Assembly (NCBI RefSeq): GCF_000516985.1
Contig: NW_006917102.1
Span: forward strand, 1,621,681 to 1,685,680
Source of the DNA: Pestalotiopsis fici W106-1
Taxonomy: Eukaryota > Ascomycota > Sordariomycetes > Amphisphaeriales > Sporocadaceae
Length of the DNA: 64,000 nucleotides
Reading direction: 5' to 3'
The notes beneath the pieces are model-generated. The model worked only from the letters and a program-made list of their open reading frames with translations, did not search any database and had not been told where the DNA came from. The position numbers and the translations under genes are program-made. Shown piece after piece: positions 22,184-33,451 of this stretch (the first letter of the stretch is position 1; every line of letters begins with the position of its first letter).

Positions 22184-24320
22184 CTACGGCCAGGACATTC
22201 CGTCCATATTCAAGCTTTGTTGAAACGTGGTCCAGTCCATGGAAAACAGTGGATCTTCAAGGTCAGATGTTGTTCCCTCCAGCGACACGTCTGCATCATG
22301 ATTCTCTTGTCTAGCCTCTCTTTCTAACCCTGCATGTGGAGGGCTGTGGTCCGGTGAGCCTACAAATTGTAAGTTGTTCTGAGTATGCGTTCGTAGACCA
22401 GCCACCTTTTCCTTCAGCTTGCATAATATGGACCATCTCGTTCCCATGTCTGGAATGATACTGGTCTCCTCGATACTAGCAAAGCTGCGTAACACGATCT
22501 GCCAAGCCCAATCCGTTGAAGACTGTGTCGAACTCGTATACATCCTCCACAGTATGAACGTAAGCAGTTCATAAGGTGGATAGCTCGAGGTATGCCACGT
22601 ATAACTTGTATAGATCTCGTCGAGAACCAATTCCAAGCTTGCATCCAGAAGTTCACACGCCCGAATAAAGAGCGCATCGCTCTCGGCGTCGTAATTTCTG
22701 GCCTCGCCCTTGGCGTCTTCGCGGCCGTTGTTCTGTTTATGGCGGAGCAGTCGTTCCTGGCACTGCCATTCCAATTTGTCAAGTATCATTTTGGTCAGGT
22801 TACTAAATAGTCGCTGGATAGGGATATGAGGATTGTGATTGGAAAAGAACTTTTTCTCGAGCTCAGCTCTTGTTCGGTCAATTGCCTCCTGTGTAGCTGG
22901 GAGTTTCTCTGAGTAAGACTCCAAATCGGCACACAACAAAAGCTGAGCAACTGCCTCTCCAGCTATATGAATATGACAAATGGATAAGAGGGGTGTTGAT
23001 TCGGCGAACCCAATGTGCTCCTGCGGCATACTTGTGGTTTGGGGGCTCATGTCTCGATCGTCAATATTTAGTGGCAAGCGAGCGTCTCCCAGATAGCGAT
23101 TGCCTGTAGTCCACATGCCTTGATCCTCCAGTGTACGGCTGTCCGTGGAGATGATCTTCCACCACAGGCGATGTCGCATTTCTTGATCGAAAGGGGATAG
23201 ATTGAAAAGTTTTCCATCCCGATGAATGCCCATCAGCTGTGCAGCCCGAATTACCATGCCGTTTAGAGTCCAGATTGAACGACCAGAGCCAAACCGCCGA
23301 AATGCAGCGATGAATATGGCCATCGCCTGTAGAGCTTGCATAGTGGGCTGATCCAGAAAGTCTGCCTGGCTTAAGCTTATTTCGATGCCCCGCTTGAATC
23401 TCTCCAACTCGGCTTCGTGGTCCTGATTCAAGCAGCTCGCAACGTCTCGCAAGGTACTAGTGAGGGCCGAAAAATAAATCGCAAACAAAAGAGCACGCAG
23501 GTCTGGCTTGACATCATGAGGCTCGTTAATGGCCGCGTACACAATCGGCTGCACAGTCGGTATATGAAGAATCTTGAACATTGGATCGACATTTAGAATA
23601 AAGGTCTGCCACAGCTGAATGGCACGCCGGCGAGTAGGGAGTAGGCTCTCAAAGTTGTCAACATATGCAGCTTGGCTGATAGGATGTAAAAGAGAAAACG
23701 GCTGAAGTACAGGACCTGGAGTATCCACATTGGAAGAGTTCTGCGGACTGGTCATGGCGGAGCGCATCTCCTCCTCCTAACGTCGCGATGAGTAATATGT
23801 TCGTTCTGAAAAGCATTGAGGGATGATTTGCAGAAATTCAGGTCAGGTTCAGTACCTTTTCCAGGATATGTGAGAGTACATGGTCATTCACATATCGTAC
23901 CATATTGCCGTCCTTGACAAGCAGGCCGGTAAAGTTGGACGGGCCGTGGCTTGGATGCCGATGACTTAAGTTACCCTCCAAAGAGGACGATCGCACTCTG
24001 GAGGGTCGTTCGTCTTGATCGTGATTCCTTTTTCGCTTGAGAGAATTCGAGACAATCTGTTCAAGTCTTTCGACTTGTTCCACAAGCGACGTGGAGGCTT
24101 CCTTCCGGGGCCGCCGCTTGGCACGCTCTGGCCCCGGATAACGACACGATTCCACGTTACCAGACTTGACGCAGGTGGAACATGGAATTGACTTATCGCA
24201 ACGGATTTTCTTCTGATGGCATCGGATGCATGAGCGCTCGACGTTGTAGCGCCTCGCACCACCAGCACGTGGTGGAGGCTGTGGAGTCTCGGACCCTCCA
24301 AGGACAGTCGCATCGGCCAT
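22184..24320 (-). CDS. Zn2Cys6 transcription factor with fungal_trans domain
   Basis: Two exons (24320-23856, 23776-22184) with a 79-nt intron give 685 residues. The binuclear zinc cluster has cysteines at 31, 34, 41, 47, 50 and 59 (C-x2-C-x6-C-x5-C-x2-C-x8-C). It is followed by a basic linker (AKRRPRKE) and a short coiled coil (SLVEQVERLEQIV) for dimerisation. The middle homology region (LLPTRRRAIQLWQTFILNVDP and RSIWTLNGMVIRAAQLMGIHRDG) is the fungal_trans domain. The C-terminus is acidic and probably activating. This is a nuclear DNA-binding regulator of CGG-type half-sites. A cluster of CGG triplets lies 125-205 bp before its own start, which fits self-regulation. Its target genes cannot be told from sequence; the flanking MFS and membrane-protein genes are candidates only. 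Confidence 0.9.
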
Positions 24321-25017
24321 CTCACAACCACAGTTGGGGTCCGATAGCTCTCGCTATTGTGGCTGCTATGAGGATCCGGAGGACGGTGGATGTCGTCCTC
24401 GACACATTGGCAGCGGCCTTTGGATGTAAGTTTTTGGTTGCATGCTTCGGCTATTCGGTCATTCGAAAGGCCGCTCGGTTGTTCGGCCGTTCGGCTGTTC
24501 GATCCGTCATTTGGGCGGTTCGGTCATCCAAGATCTCCGAACTTCCGAGACACTAGGTGCACTACTACTAACAAACACTTACTGGATGCCGATCTTGCAA
24601 CAATTCCTAGAACAACAAGGTGTGTGTTGATGTTGATGCTCAAGAGAAAAGGTTTAGCTGCAGCTGGCGTCGTTGTTGCTTTTGCCCGTCTTCAGCACTA
24701 GGTTCGCGCCTGCCAACACTAACCAACGGACCTCGACCGGTATGTATCTACTTTGTTAAACGTCGCAATACTTTCAACGAGCCTCGTTCAGATACTAGAG
24801 CAAGGACATGTACATTTGGAAGACTGCTTGTTGCGCTTTATTTCTGATTGTCCCGATCTCTCAAGTCAAAGTCGCGTGATGATGACGTTCAGCCTGGCGG
24901 GCTGCTTGGACATAGACGAGTGCACACTGGGTACACAATCCACACGATAATCACAAGCTCCATCCCTCCTCAGAAGCAGACTTATAACCCAGGGGTTCCC
25001 AAAACAGTTCGCACAGA
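24321..25017. promoter_or_regulatory. Upstream region of the Zn2Cys6 gene with clustered TTCGG/CGG repeats
   Basis: At 24445-24524 the motif TTCGG or TCGG occurs about seven times in 80 bp, including CCGTTCGG (a CCG-N2-CGG arrangement) near 24487-24494. CGG triplets are half-sites for Zn2Cys6 proteins. The rest of the region shows no gene. Confidence 0.45.
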
Positions 25018-27105
25018 CTATCTGCGTTTCTTCCTGTCCAGAGGGATGATCTCATCCGGCTTACCGAATCCTATTTGCACAGGGCCATCAACACCCATCT
25101 TGCCCCGTTCCATCGACGTCGCAAGGATCCCAAAGCGCAACTTTGTCGTTTTCAACGTCTTGTCCAGTGGCTTACATCCCATGCCGTTCCCACGAGCGAG
25201 CTCGTCGAGCGTTGGGTTCCTCGTGTTCTGCAGCACAGCCGAGAAATTGGTGCTGTGACTAACACCATTGATAAAGAATGCGCGAGCACCAATGGCTACG
25301 CTAAACAGGGTGAAGCCAAAGGCGAAGCCATAGGCGATGAGTAGATTTCTCGGGTTGTACCAATACACGTTGTGCCTAAAGGGAGCGATGACAGTCGTGT
25401 TGTATCCCTGGCCTTCCAAGGACCTAGATCGCGTAGTCAAGGTGGTTAGCGGGCGAATCATGGGTGTATTGTCTCATTGGTCGGCGACTCACCAGAATTG
25501 TTTGTCACTAAAGAAGCTCAAGGTGATGTTCCTTGACAATTGCTCAATCAAGTCGCCTAGGCTCATTCCCTGAGAAAGAGCTTGGTCCTCCTCAGTTACG
25601 ATGGGTTTGCCCGGAGCTTGTCTTCCCATCTTTAACGTCCCCGTGACCTGCGGCGTGGTCAAATTCAAAGCACCAATCATGCCCGTCTTTAAAATATCCG
25701 TTTTGAAGACAGTGGGAACTGCATTGACTTTGGGGTTAGGGTCGGGTCGAAGATCGTGGACAATGGCGCCTTCCAGGAGACTAAAGATCAGGTGGATAAT
25801 CATCTCGTAGGCGGTTCTTGAGTGAGAATCAGACCAGTTCTGGCTGTAATCTCCCAGCGGTGCCAAGGTCGTGTTGGATTTGTGGACTGTGATCTCTTGT
25901 TTTTGCATGTGGGTTGTAAATGTACCGCGGAATGTGGCATTCCAAGTGCGGCATGCCCAACTCCCATGGTCAGAGTAGACCCAGAATCTGTCGACTTGAG
26001 GTCCTGCCGCGTCACTGGCTTCACTGGGCGTGGTGCTTACAATGCCACTGATAAAAGTGCCATAGTCAAACGTCTCATTGGGATTTCCAGCACCGTCCAT
26101 GAAATGTTCGTGGGGTCTGAAGAGAAGATATTTGACGTTACCGGCGTTGGATGAATTTATCAGTGACTGATACCAATTGGATGTATGGTGAACAATTTTT
26201 CCCATGATGCCAGACTCACTGCTGTTCAGACTCCCGCAAGTGATAAGAGGCCCCAGAAACTTTGAGTTGTAGGCTGCATTGGGGGTGCTGTTGACAAGAG
26301 CCGGCATTGAGAGCACCGCAGCACCTGAATAAGTTGCGGTGAACAGCCGTTGAGTGGCTGGTGAGACCTCGCCATTCTTGTTGGGATCCAAGGATGTCGC
26401 GGCCAAATGGTATCCAGAGAGATTCAGGGTTGGTGCGTTAATGTCATAAAGACGAGTTTCGCTTTTGGGAACAACCGAAAGCGTGGCCGGGGGAATGGTC
26501 ATGGCCAGAGGAATTGACCTTCATTGCATGACGTCTTCAGTCAACCGATTGTTCAAACTTGTCAAGGGAACTGCCACATACCATGCAATAAGCCCAAGCA
26601 AGAATCCTGCCTTGACTTTGCTAAACAGCTCCCAGCTCACCAGTTTGATGATACTGTTAGCGGCGGCAAAGGCTGAATCTATACCTCGAACACTCAGAGA
26701 TCGTTTTCTAAAGACTGTATAAATATGTTGGGTGTACGCAGTCCCGACTGCTGCGGTGAAAGTGCTCTTGGTCAAGAACGCCAATCCGCTACCCAATCTG
26801 ATTGGCCACTCCTGTATGTTTGGTGGCGGGACTTGCTGTCCTGTCAGATAGGAGTAGTAGAAGTGGTGAATAAGAGCAAAACTTGTGCCGGATAGAAAGC
26901 ATACTACCATCAGTGTGGGAGCTCGCCAATGGATTCCCTTGGATGGGGCAGGGGTAGGGGACAGGGGTTTGGCTAGATATTCTGTGAATTCGTCGATCTC
27001 CTCAATCAATGTGCTGTCTGATTCTCGTCTCAATGTGCTGTCCGATGCTCGTCGCAATGGCTTATACGACGTAGGAGCCCACGGATTCTTGTTAGTCGGC
27101 ATCAT
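25018..27105 (-). CDS. Fungal-specific membrane protein with large extracellular domain
   Basis: Three exons (27105-26582, 26518-25493, 25423-25018) give 651 residues. The first intron (63 nt, GTATGT donor) has an in-frame TGA and must be removed. Splicing restores the family block LIAWSIPLAMTIPPATLSVV. A cytosolic Ser/Thr/Glu-rich tail precedes helices near residues 60-80, 105-120 and 160-185. A domain of about 370 residues with at least eight Asn-x-Ser/Thr sites follows. A final helix (LLIAYGFAFGFTLFSVAIGA) near 560 leads to a basic cytosolic end. Proteins of this layout are widespread in filamentous fungi and are often called formylmethionine deformylase-like, a label with no catalytic motif to support it here. 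The function is unknown; a plasma-membrane sensor or receptor is one possibility. Confidence 0.75.
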
Positions 27106-28489
27106 GGTCTTTGCATCAGTATTAGTTGTAAAATGCTATGATGAATAAAAGGGGATGAGACAAGCCCGGTTTCCCACAGGATCTTTCAGCATTCATATGT
27201 TATTTTCCATTCCCAGTTGGCGTCTTGGCGTTTTTACACATAAGTCATAAGCCTTCGGCTGTAAACTTCTATTCATTAGCGCAACCCTCGTGGTAACCTC
27301 CTCATAGCTGTGGTAGATGAGGGTAGCATGGGCATTTCATGTGATTTTAGGTGTTTATCTAGGCTTCACAAGCGCGACGAGCTGGAGCACAGGATCCAAT
27401 GGAATACGCAAACAGTTCAAGGTTGCAATCGTCCGTGATGGTCAAATTTACTTGTAGCACTCAACCATTGCAATACAACAGGTTTACCAACAAAAGGCCT
27501 CGCCATAGGTCGGCCATGTCTTGCTAATACTGAAACTAGACTGGCGATAGTTACCGCGGCGTCTGCCGCCTTGCGCCAGGGCATCGCCGTCTTCAAAGCA
27601 GGACGCTGGCCGTCGAATTGATGATCCTTGGTCTAAAAAGGCCTTGCGAGAGTGTTGGAATTTCAACGGTTGGCCCCATTTGAGCGCGTGTGTTGGCATC
27701 TCCTCAATTGCGTAGCAAGAAGCATAGTCATCTCTGTTTCGTCACGTCTGGCAGGACGCCTCGAACGTGTTTTCTGGGGGGCGAAAACCCACTCTCAAGC
27801 TAGCGGCGCCATCCTGCGGCTGTGTGCGATTCTAGATGGTATATTGACTTTTCCCAAGCAGCATTTAGGATCTAGGTTTCGCCCACGTGTCTTGGCTCAC
27901 TGCTCCCCGCAAATTAGTTGAGCTGTCCAAATGTTTTGGAAGCTTGACAAATACTAAGCTTAGACATCTGCCTCTATTGCCCAAGCATTTCGGTGGTTAT
28001 CCATATGCGGTGATTATTTTCATTTGATTATTTGAGTCTAATTTCGTTGACCTGGTGAAGAATGTGGCTTCTGTCAGCACATGAACATGCTCCCACATTT
28101 GCCGATCTATTGCCTTTGCCCAAAAGGCGAATGACTTGGCGCATCTCAAGAGAGTTTTTACATGTTGTCTATCTTGGGTCTGAAAGTGGCTTGATGGTAG
28201 ATATCTGCTATAATTTACAGTACCAGCGACCTGGAGTTGCGGGGCATCTCAGCCTGTCGTAGCGCCAAGCAGCTCGGGAGCTACAGGTCAGCCCTATCAC
28301 AATTGGTATTTTGCTACGATGCAGACGAACGACCTACACCAAGTTCTTGACATGTCTTTCGAATTGCCGCTTGTGACTCTTTGCCAAACCCTGCCATTTC
28401 TAGTACTGCTGCATTACAACGGAAATCTTGATATAGAAACGGGTAGAGTTTATGCCTACATTTATCTAGGTTTACCTCCCCTCTTCGCA
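27106..28489. other. Intergenic, no gene seen
   Basis: These 1.4 kb lie between two divergent genes. Short frames on both strands lack recognisable domains. The sequence should contain the promoters of the membrane protein and of the bZIP gene. Confidence 0.5.
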
Positions 28490-29794
28490 ATGCCTACTGC
28501 GGCGTCTGGCGAGACGCTATCGGAACGAGCGAGTCGCCTCCTAGGTGTAGACTTGGACACCTGGTTGTCGACACAACTGAGTAGGCTAAATTGGAATCGC
28601 TCCAACTATTAGGCCTGGGCATTGATATGGATCAGAATCTGACCCTCAGCCAACAAAGAAAAGCCGGAATGAACAAATTGCACAAGCTCAGCGGTAAGTG
28701 GCATTTTAATGCATCTGCTCCCGCTGGTTTGGGCGCGTTGGAGCTCTTTACTGGGCTGACCCCGCACACCCGGCAGCAAACATCGCCAACGGACACAGAG
28801 CTACATTCAAGCTCTAGAGGAGGAGGTTATTCGCCTTCGAGGTGTTGAACTATCTCTCAAGGATGAATTAGAGAAAGCACGAGCCCAGCTCCGAGAGAGC
28901 AAATCAAAAACCCCAGTATCAGACTCACCAAGGACTACACCAAGTCCCCCCACAACCAGCCCAGAGCCAATTGTGGTGCAATGGGATGAGCTGTATCGGA
29001 TATCACCCGAGCCGGCTTGCTGCATCAAAGCCGCCGAAAACGCTCCCCCGGAGCTGGCACGGACAAATACCAATGATCGTGTCATACAGGATACCCAACC
29101 TCCCCCGCCTCCGTCATGGGCAGATGCTTTCTCTCCTGGGTCGGCTGTCGCAAGTGAGAGCTTATCGGCGATGAAGGATGTGGAAGTCAATGAAACCTTG
29201 CTTAGCCTTGAGATGGGAGTACAATGCATTCTTCGGTAAGGAAAATTTATTCCAGGCACTCAAATTTCCTCGACAATGATGTCTGTGTTCTGACTGGGGC
29301 TGTTATAGACTGGAAACGCCTTGTCTCCCTCACCTACGGAATGCCATGGTCATGGAACCACAAAGGGAGGGATACCTAGAGGCACCATACAACTTTGGGA
29401 CGAACCACGCTTATAATTTATCGACGCGCCTCATCAACGAGTATACCTCCCCTTCCTCGCCGGGAGGTGCTCGTATCGCAGCTCATGATCTAGACAATTT
29501 ACTGCAAGCTAGTACGCGGCTGCAGCTGGTCGATGAGTTGACGCCAGTTCAGGTCTGGGCTCTGGTCTGTAAACTCGATAGCATCTGTCGCATTGACCCA
29601 GTGCTGGTGACTGCCATGTTCGACGAGTTGTCCAACTACAGCTACTGTAACAGGTTCGTACCCTTCTACTCCTTGTCCTATACCAGACTTGCTAAACAAG
29701 CTCTCGTAATTTTGGCAGTTTTGGAGCAGCTATCACCAAAGCCACCATCAAAGCAGGTTTTCAACATTTCTTGGGTTGGTCCGACGATATATGA
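28490..29794 (+). CDS. bZIP transcription factor (five exons)
   Basis: Exons 28490-28544, 28636-28693, 28777-29235, 29309-29653 and 29719-29794 join to 330 residues. The basic region is split by the 83-nt second intron and reads KKSRNEQIAQAQRKHRQRT. It contains the bZIP N-x7-R signature and is followed by a leucine-zipper start (YIQALEEEVIRLRGVELSLKDEL). A Pro/Ser/Thr-rich linker (residues about 90-160) and a C-terminal domain with LDNLLQASTRLQL follow. The latter resembles the C-terminal region of fungal bZIP factors of the YAP/AP-1-like group, without their Cys-rich redox motifs. No single frame shows this gene, so it is easy to miss. The basic region and zipper are firm. The first exon (GTGTAG donor) and the last exon are tentative. 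Confidence 0.68.
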
Positions 29795-30798
29795 GCGGGC
29801 CATCGGGGTTTTCAGAGAGGGTTCTTTTGGTTAGTCTGTTCTAGCCGACGGGCCTTTTCTTTTCTCTCTCCTGAACTACCATGCTTCTGATTTAGTGACA
29901 TTACCACCTACGAGAGACGAATTCGAATGTTATAAATGCTGATACTCAGCCTGTGCCCCAAGCACTACATATCTGCTAGTTTGGCTGGGAAAGTGAGTGG
30001 AAATAAAGAAATTGGACTGTCCGTTGACACGGAATAGAATGATCAAGTCAGTGACAATACGATGTAAATCTGGGCGCTGCACACTGCAGCTCCTCTTCTT
30101 TGTGTTCTGCTTTTATTTGGTCAGCATCATGAGTTCTCGTGTTCTATCGCCCTGGCGTGTTATAGCCCACAACACACAACTCAAGGGATCTGGGCAAGAT
30201 TCGGGGCAGATATATGCACAAAGCTATAGGAATGAGCCAGGACCCATCGCGTTACGCTCAGTATGTCCACACCTGTGGAGACTTGAAGGAAAACAGCCGA
30301 ATTGAAGAGCTAGTCAATGGATTAAAGAAAGTGCAGGTTAAATGGCTAGACATGAGTGATGTTTCCAAGATTTTATGTCAAGTCCAAGCATCAATTCACT
30401 GGTTGAAATTTGACCCTGTAGAAACTCCGAAAACTCCATAAGAATCAGGTCCAAGCGGCCGCTAAAAACGGTTTCAGGGTCTAGCATCGGACTTTAGCAC
30501 AAGCAAGCACTGCAAGCAAATTTCATCCCCAAATCGATGATGCAACTCCACTGAAGATAGGCCGCCCCCCTGATCGGCGATAAGACGGCGGGAATGTCGC
30601 GGCGTTAGAAAAAATGAAATTAGATACCGTCATGGGGGTTTTTTTTTTTTTTTTGCCGGTCCCTCTTCCCATCAATATATACATGTATCAATTCGCAACT
30701 TTGGGAATCATGTATACATAATTGGCGCAGACCCCTTAGAATCTTGGCAGTCTGCAATTGTTCCTGATAATTGAGGCTGACAAGAAACTCTAAAAAAA
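29795..30798. other. Intergenic, no gene seen
   Basis: This 1-kb stretch contains a run of 16 T at 30639-30654 (preceded by five G) and short frames without domains. The right end is the promoter of the MFS gene at 30799. Confidence 0.5.
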
Positions 30799-32469
30799 AT
30801 GTCTTCCCAAAGTCAAACCGAGGCCCCGCAACCTCGGCGCCGGGACGGCTCGAGGCTCGGCCGCAGTCTCGACTGGACGCCACCGTGGTTGAGGTGGGAC
30901 GAGACGGCGAACCACGATCTGACATGGACGCGCAACCTTATTTTTGGCTGTGTAAGTCCCTTGCCAAGCCTCGATACCTACCTATGCATCTCATCTCGCA
31001 ACTACAATAGACATCACGTTCATGGGGAAGGACAAACCATCGCTAACGTACCCATTTCCCTTTAGGCTGCTGCTTTTAGTGTGGCCAATCTCTACTACAG
31101 TCATCCTATTCTCAATGTCTTGGCAGATGACTTTCAGGTCAGCGACGAGCGCGCGTCGCTGGTGCCGACCATAATGCAGGCCGGCTACGCTGGAGGTCTG
31201 CTGTTTGTTATTCCCATTGGTGATATCGTCCGTCGACGGCCTCTTATTCTTGGCCTCATCTTTTGCACAACTTTTATCGTAAGTCAAATTCCACCCCTGG
31301 GAAAACCCCCGTAGCTATGTTTGCTATTTGATCATTACTAACGTGTGAAACAGTGGTTGGGATTGACTCTAACGCGATCATTCTCCGTTTTCCTGGGCTT
31401 GTCCTTCATCGTTGGCGTATTGACGGTAACGCCACAGCTCATGTTCCCGTTGGTCGTCCAATATGCGCCCCAAAGGCACCGGGCGACCATGATTTCCATC
31501 GTCATGTCGGGTCTGTTCTTTGGCATCCTGATTGCGCGTCTGCTCGCCGGTATCATTACGCAGTACAGCTCGTGGCGGAGCGTCTATTGGATGTCGTTTG
31601 GCCTGCAGATCGCCATCTACGTCCTCCTCTTCCTGTACATGCCCGACTACCCGGTGCTCCGACCCGGCGGCTCGTACCCCCAGGCCCTGCTCACTATTAT
31701 CAAGATGCCGTTCAAGCATCCCGTCTTGACGCAGTGTGGCTTCATTGCCTTTTGCACCATGGGCATGTTCACCTCGTTCTGGACCACGTTGACCTTTCAG
31801 TTGGCGGGAGACCCGTTCAACTTGTCGACCTTGGCCATTGGCCTTTTCGCCCTTGTCGGCATCTCGCCCGTGTGCCTCAATCCCGTCGTGTCCAAACTCT
31901 TGACCTCGCGCATCCATCCGAGCGGAACTCAGATCATTGCTATTCTCGTCACTCTTACCGCAGTGTTGATCGGCACCTTTGTCGGGACCTTTTCGCTCGC
32001 CGGCCCGGTGATCTGGGCTTTCCTGGGCGACCTGGGCATGAACACCATTGTCGTGGCGAACCGAATGGCCTTCGCCAATGTCGACCCCACGGCGCAAAAC
32101 GCCGTAAACTCGGTCTACATGGTAATGACTTTTTGCGGCCAACTCTTTGGAACTGCCGTCGGCAATAATCTGTACGCCGATGGAGGTTGGATACGTAGTG
32201 GTGCCTTGAGCATTGGCTTGATGGGTGCGGCCCTGCTTTTAGTATTGCTGCGCGGACCCCACGAGACGGGCTGGATTGGCTGGGGTGGAGGATGGGATCT
32301 CAGAAACAAGTCGGTCACTGAGAAGACCCCGTCGCAGCCTACCCAAGATGTCGAGTCCAGTGGACATCCTGCAACGAAAGAGCCAGAGCAGACAGAGAAA
32401 TCATCGACTGCCCATCCAAGCTCGACCGACGATGACATGAACAATGCATCGCCTGAGATAAAGGCTTAG
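30799..32469 (+). CDS. DHA1-type MFS transporter
   Basis: Three exons (30799-30951, 31066-31278, 31354-32469) give 493 residues. A cytosolic Arg/Pro-rich tail of about 40 residues leads into helix 1 (RNLIFGCAAAFSVANLYYSHPIL). The loop-2/3 region reads GGLLFVIPIGDIVRRRPLI, the form of motif A seen in bacterial-type drug exporters of the DHA1 group. Eleven or twelve hydrophobic helices are seen. The C-terminus is a hydrophilic, Ser/Thr/Glu-rich tail of about 70 residues. It is probably a proton-coupled exporter of small organic compounds at the plasma membrane. A second MFS gene follows on the same strand after 982 bp. The two differ in sequence, so they are not a recent duplication. Confidence 0.85.
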
Positions 32470-33451
32470 TACTTGTAAATATAGATAAAACTTTTAAATA
32501 TAGATAAATGGATAGATACAAATTTTGAGCTAGCATGACGATTAATACCCACCATTTCGAGCAGAGCGCAACATGAATCATTAAATACATGCAAGGCGGC
32601 AACCACGTAATTGTGCATCTCTGCAGCGCGCTGGAAGTACCACGTCTACATACGGTCAAGATTGGTGCAATCATACGCGGCACATAGCATGACACAGCAG
32701 AACTCGGCGTTCGAAATTACAGCCAACGATACGCGAGCGGCATGTCATTCCTACATCGGATTAGATTTTCTCAGCAGGCCAATCGCAGCCGTCTGATCAC
32801 TTGCAATAACTATGACGTTGAGAAGTCAGTTCGAAAAAAGGGCTCAATTGACGACATAGAGATTGATTCCATCAATACATTTTATCTTTCGAGTTGCGGT
32901 CTACGAGTCCGTCCCTGGGTTGAAATGGTTAGTGCCAATTGCCTGCGATAGCGACTTAGTGCCCACAATCGCTACCTATCTTGCGTAATATACTGCCTAT
33001 TACATGTCACATACTACAAGTTACACGATCCATGACACCACAATATGCCGTGTCATATACGTAGATGTCCAAGGTACTACGCACGTAATACAAATATCGC
33101 ATTTGGAACAACCATGGCTTTTTTTTTTCCCCCCATCCAAATTCTCCGTCAGCAAGAGAGTCCAGGGGCGCTTGTCACCGAAAGACAACCAAAGGGCGCG
33201 AAAATGGCGTCTTTACAAGGGTTACCCGTATCTCGCAGCACCATTTTTGCCAGGCGCCAACTGATCCACTTTACAGCCGAAGCCGGCTTATGCAAGCAAC
33301 GCGGGTCGTCTCAAAATCACAAATCGAGAATGCGCCGCATCCTCTCTCCTCTCTTGCTTTTCTGATATAGGCAAAGTTGTCAGAAGCTGGTTTCGAAGCC
33401 GAGAGGATTGAATCGGATTTAAAAGCGGACAACGCCACACGGGCCAATACC
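32470..33451. other. Intergenic, no gene seen
   Basis: This is AT-rich sequence between two co-oriented MFS genes. It includes a short T/C run at 33118-33135. An upstream open stretch from 33377 is in frame with the next gene but lacks an ATG before 33452. Confidence 0.5.

Noticed and set aside
31378..32142. 254-codon minus-strand and 271-codon plus-strand frames inside the MFS gene
   Set aside because: These are shadows of a GC-rich third-position coding region; the true frame has clear MFS helices.
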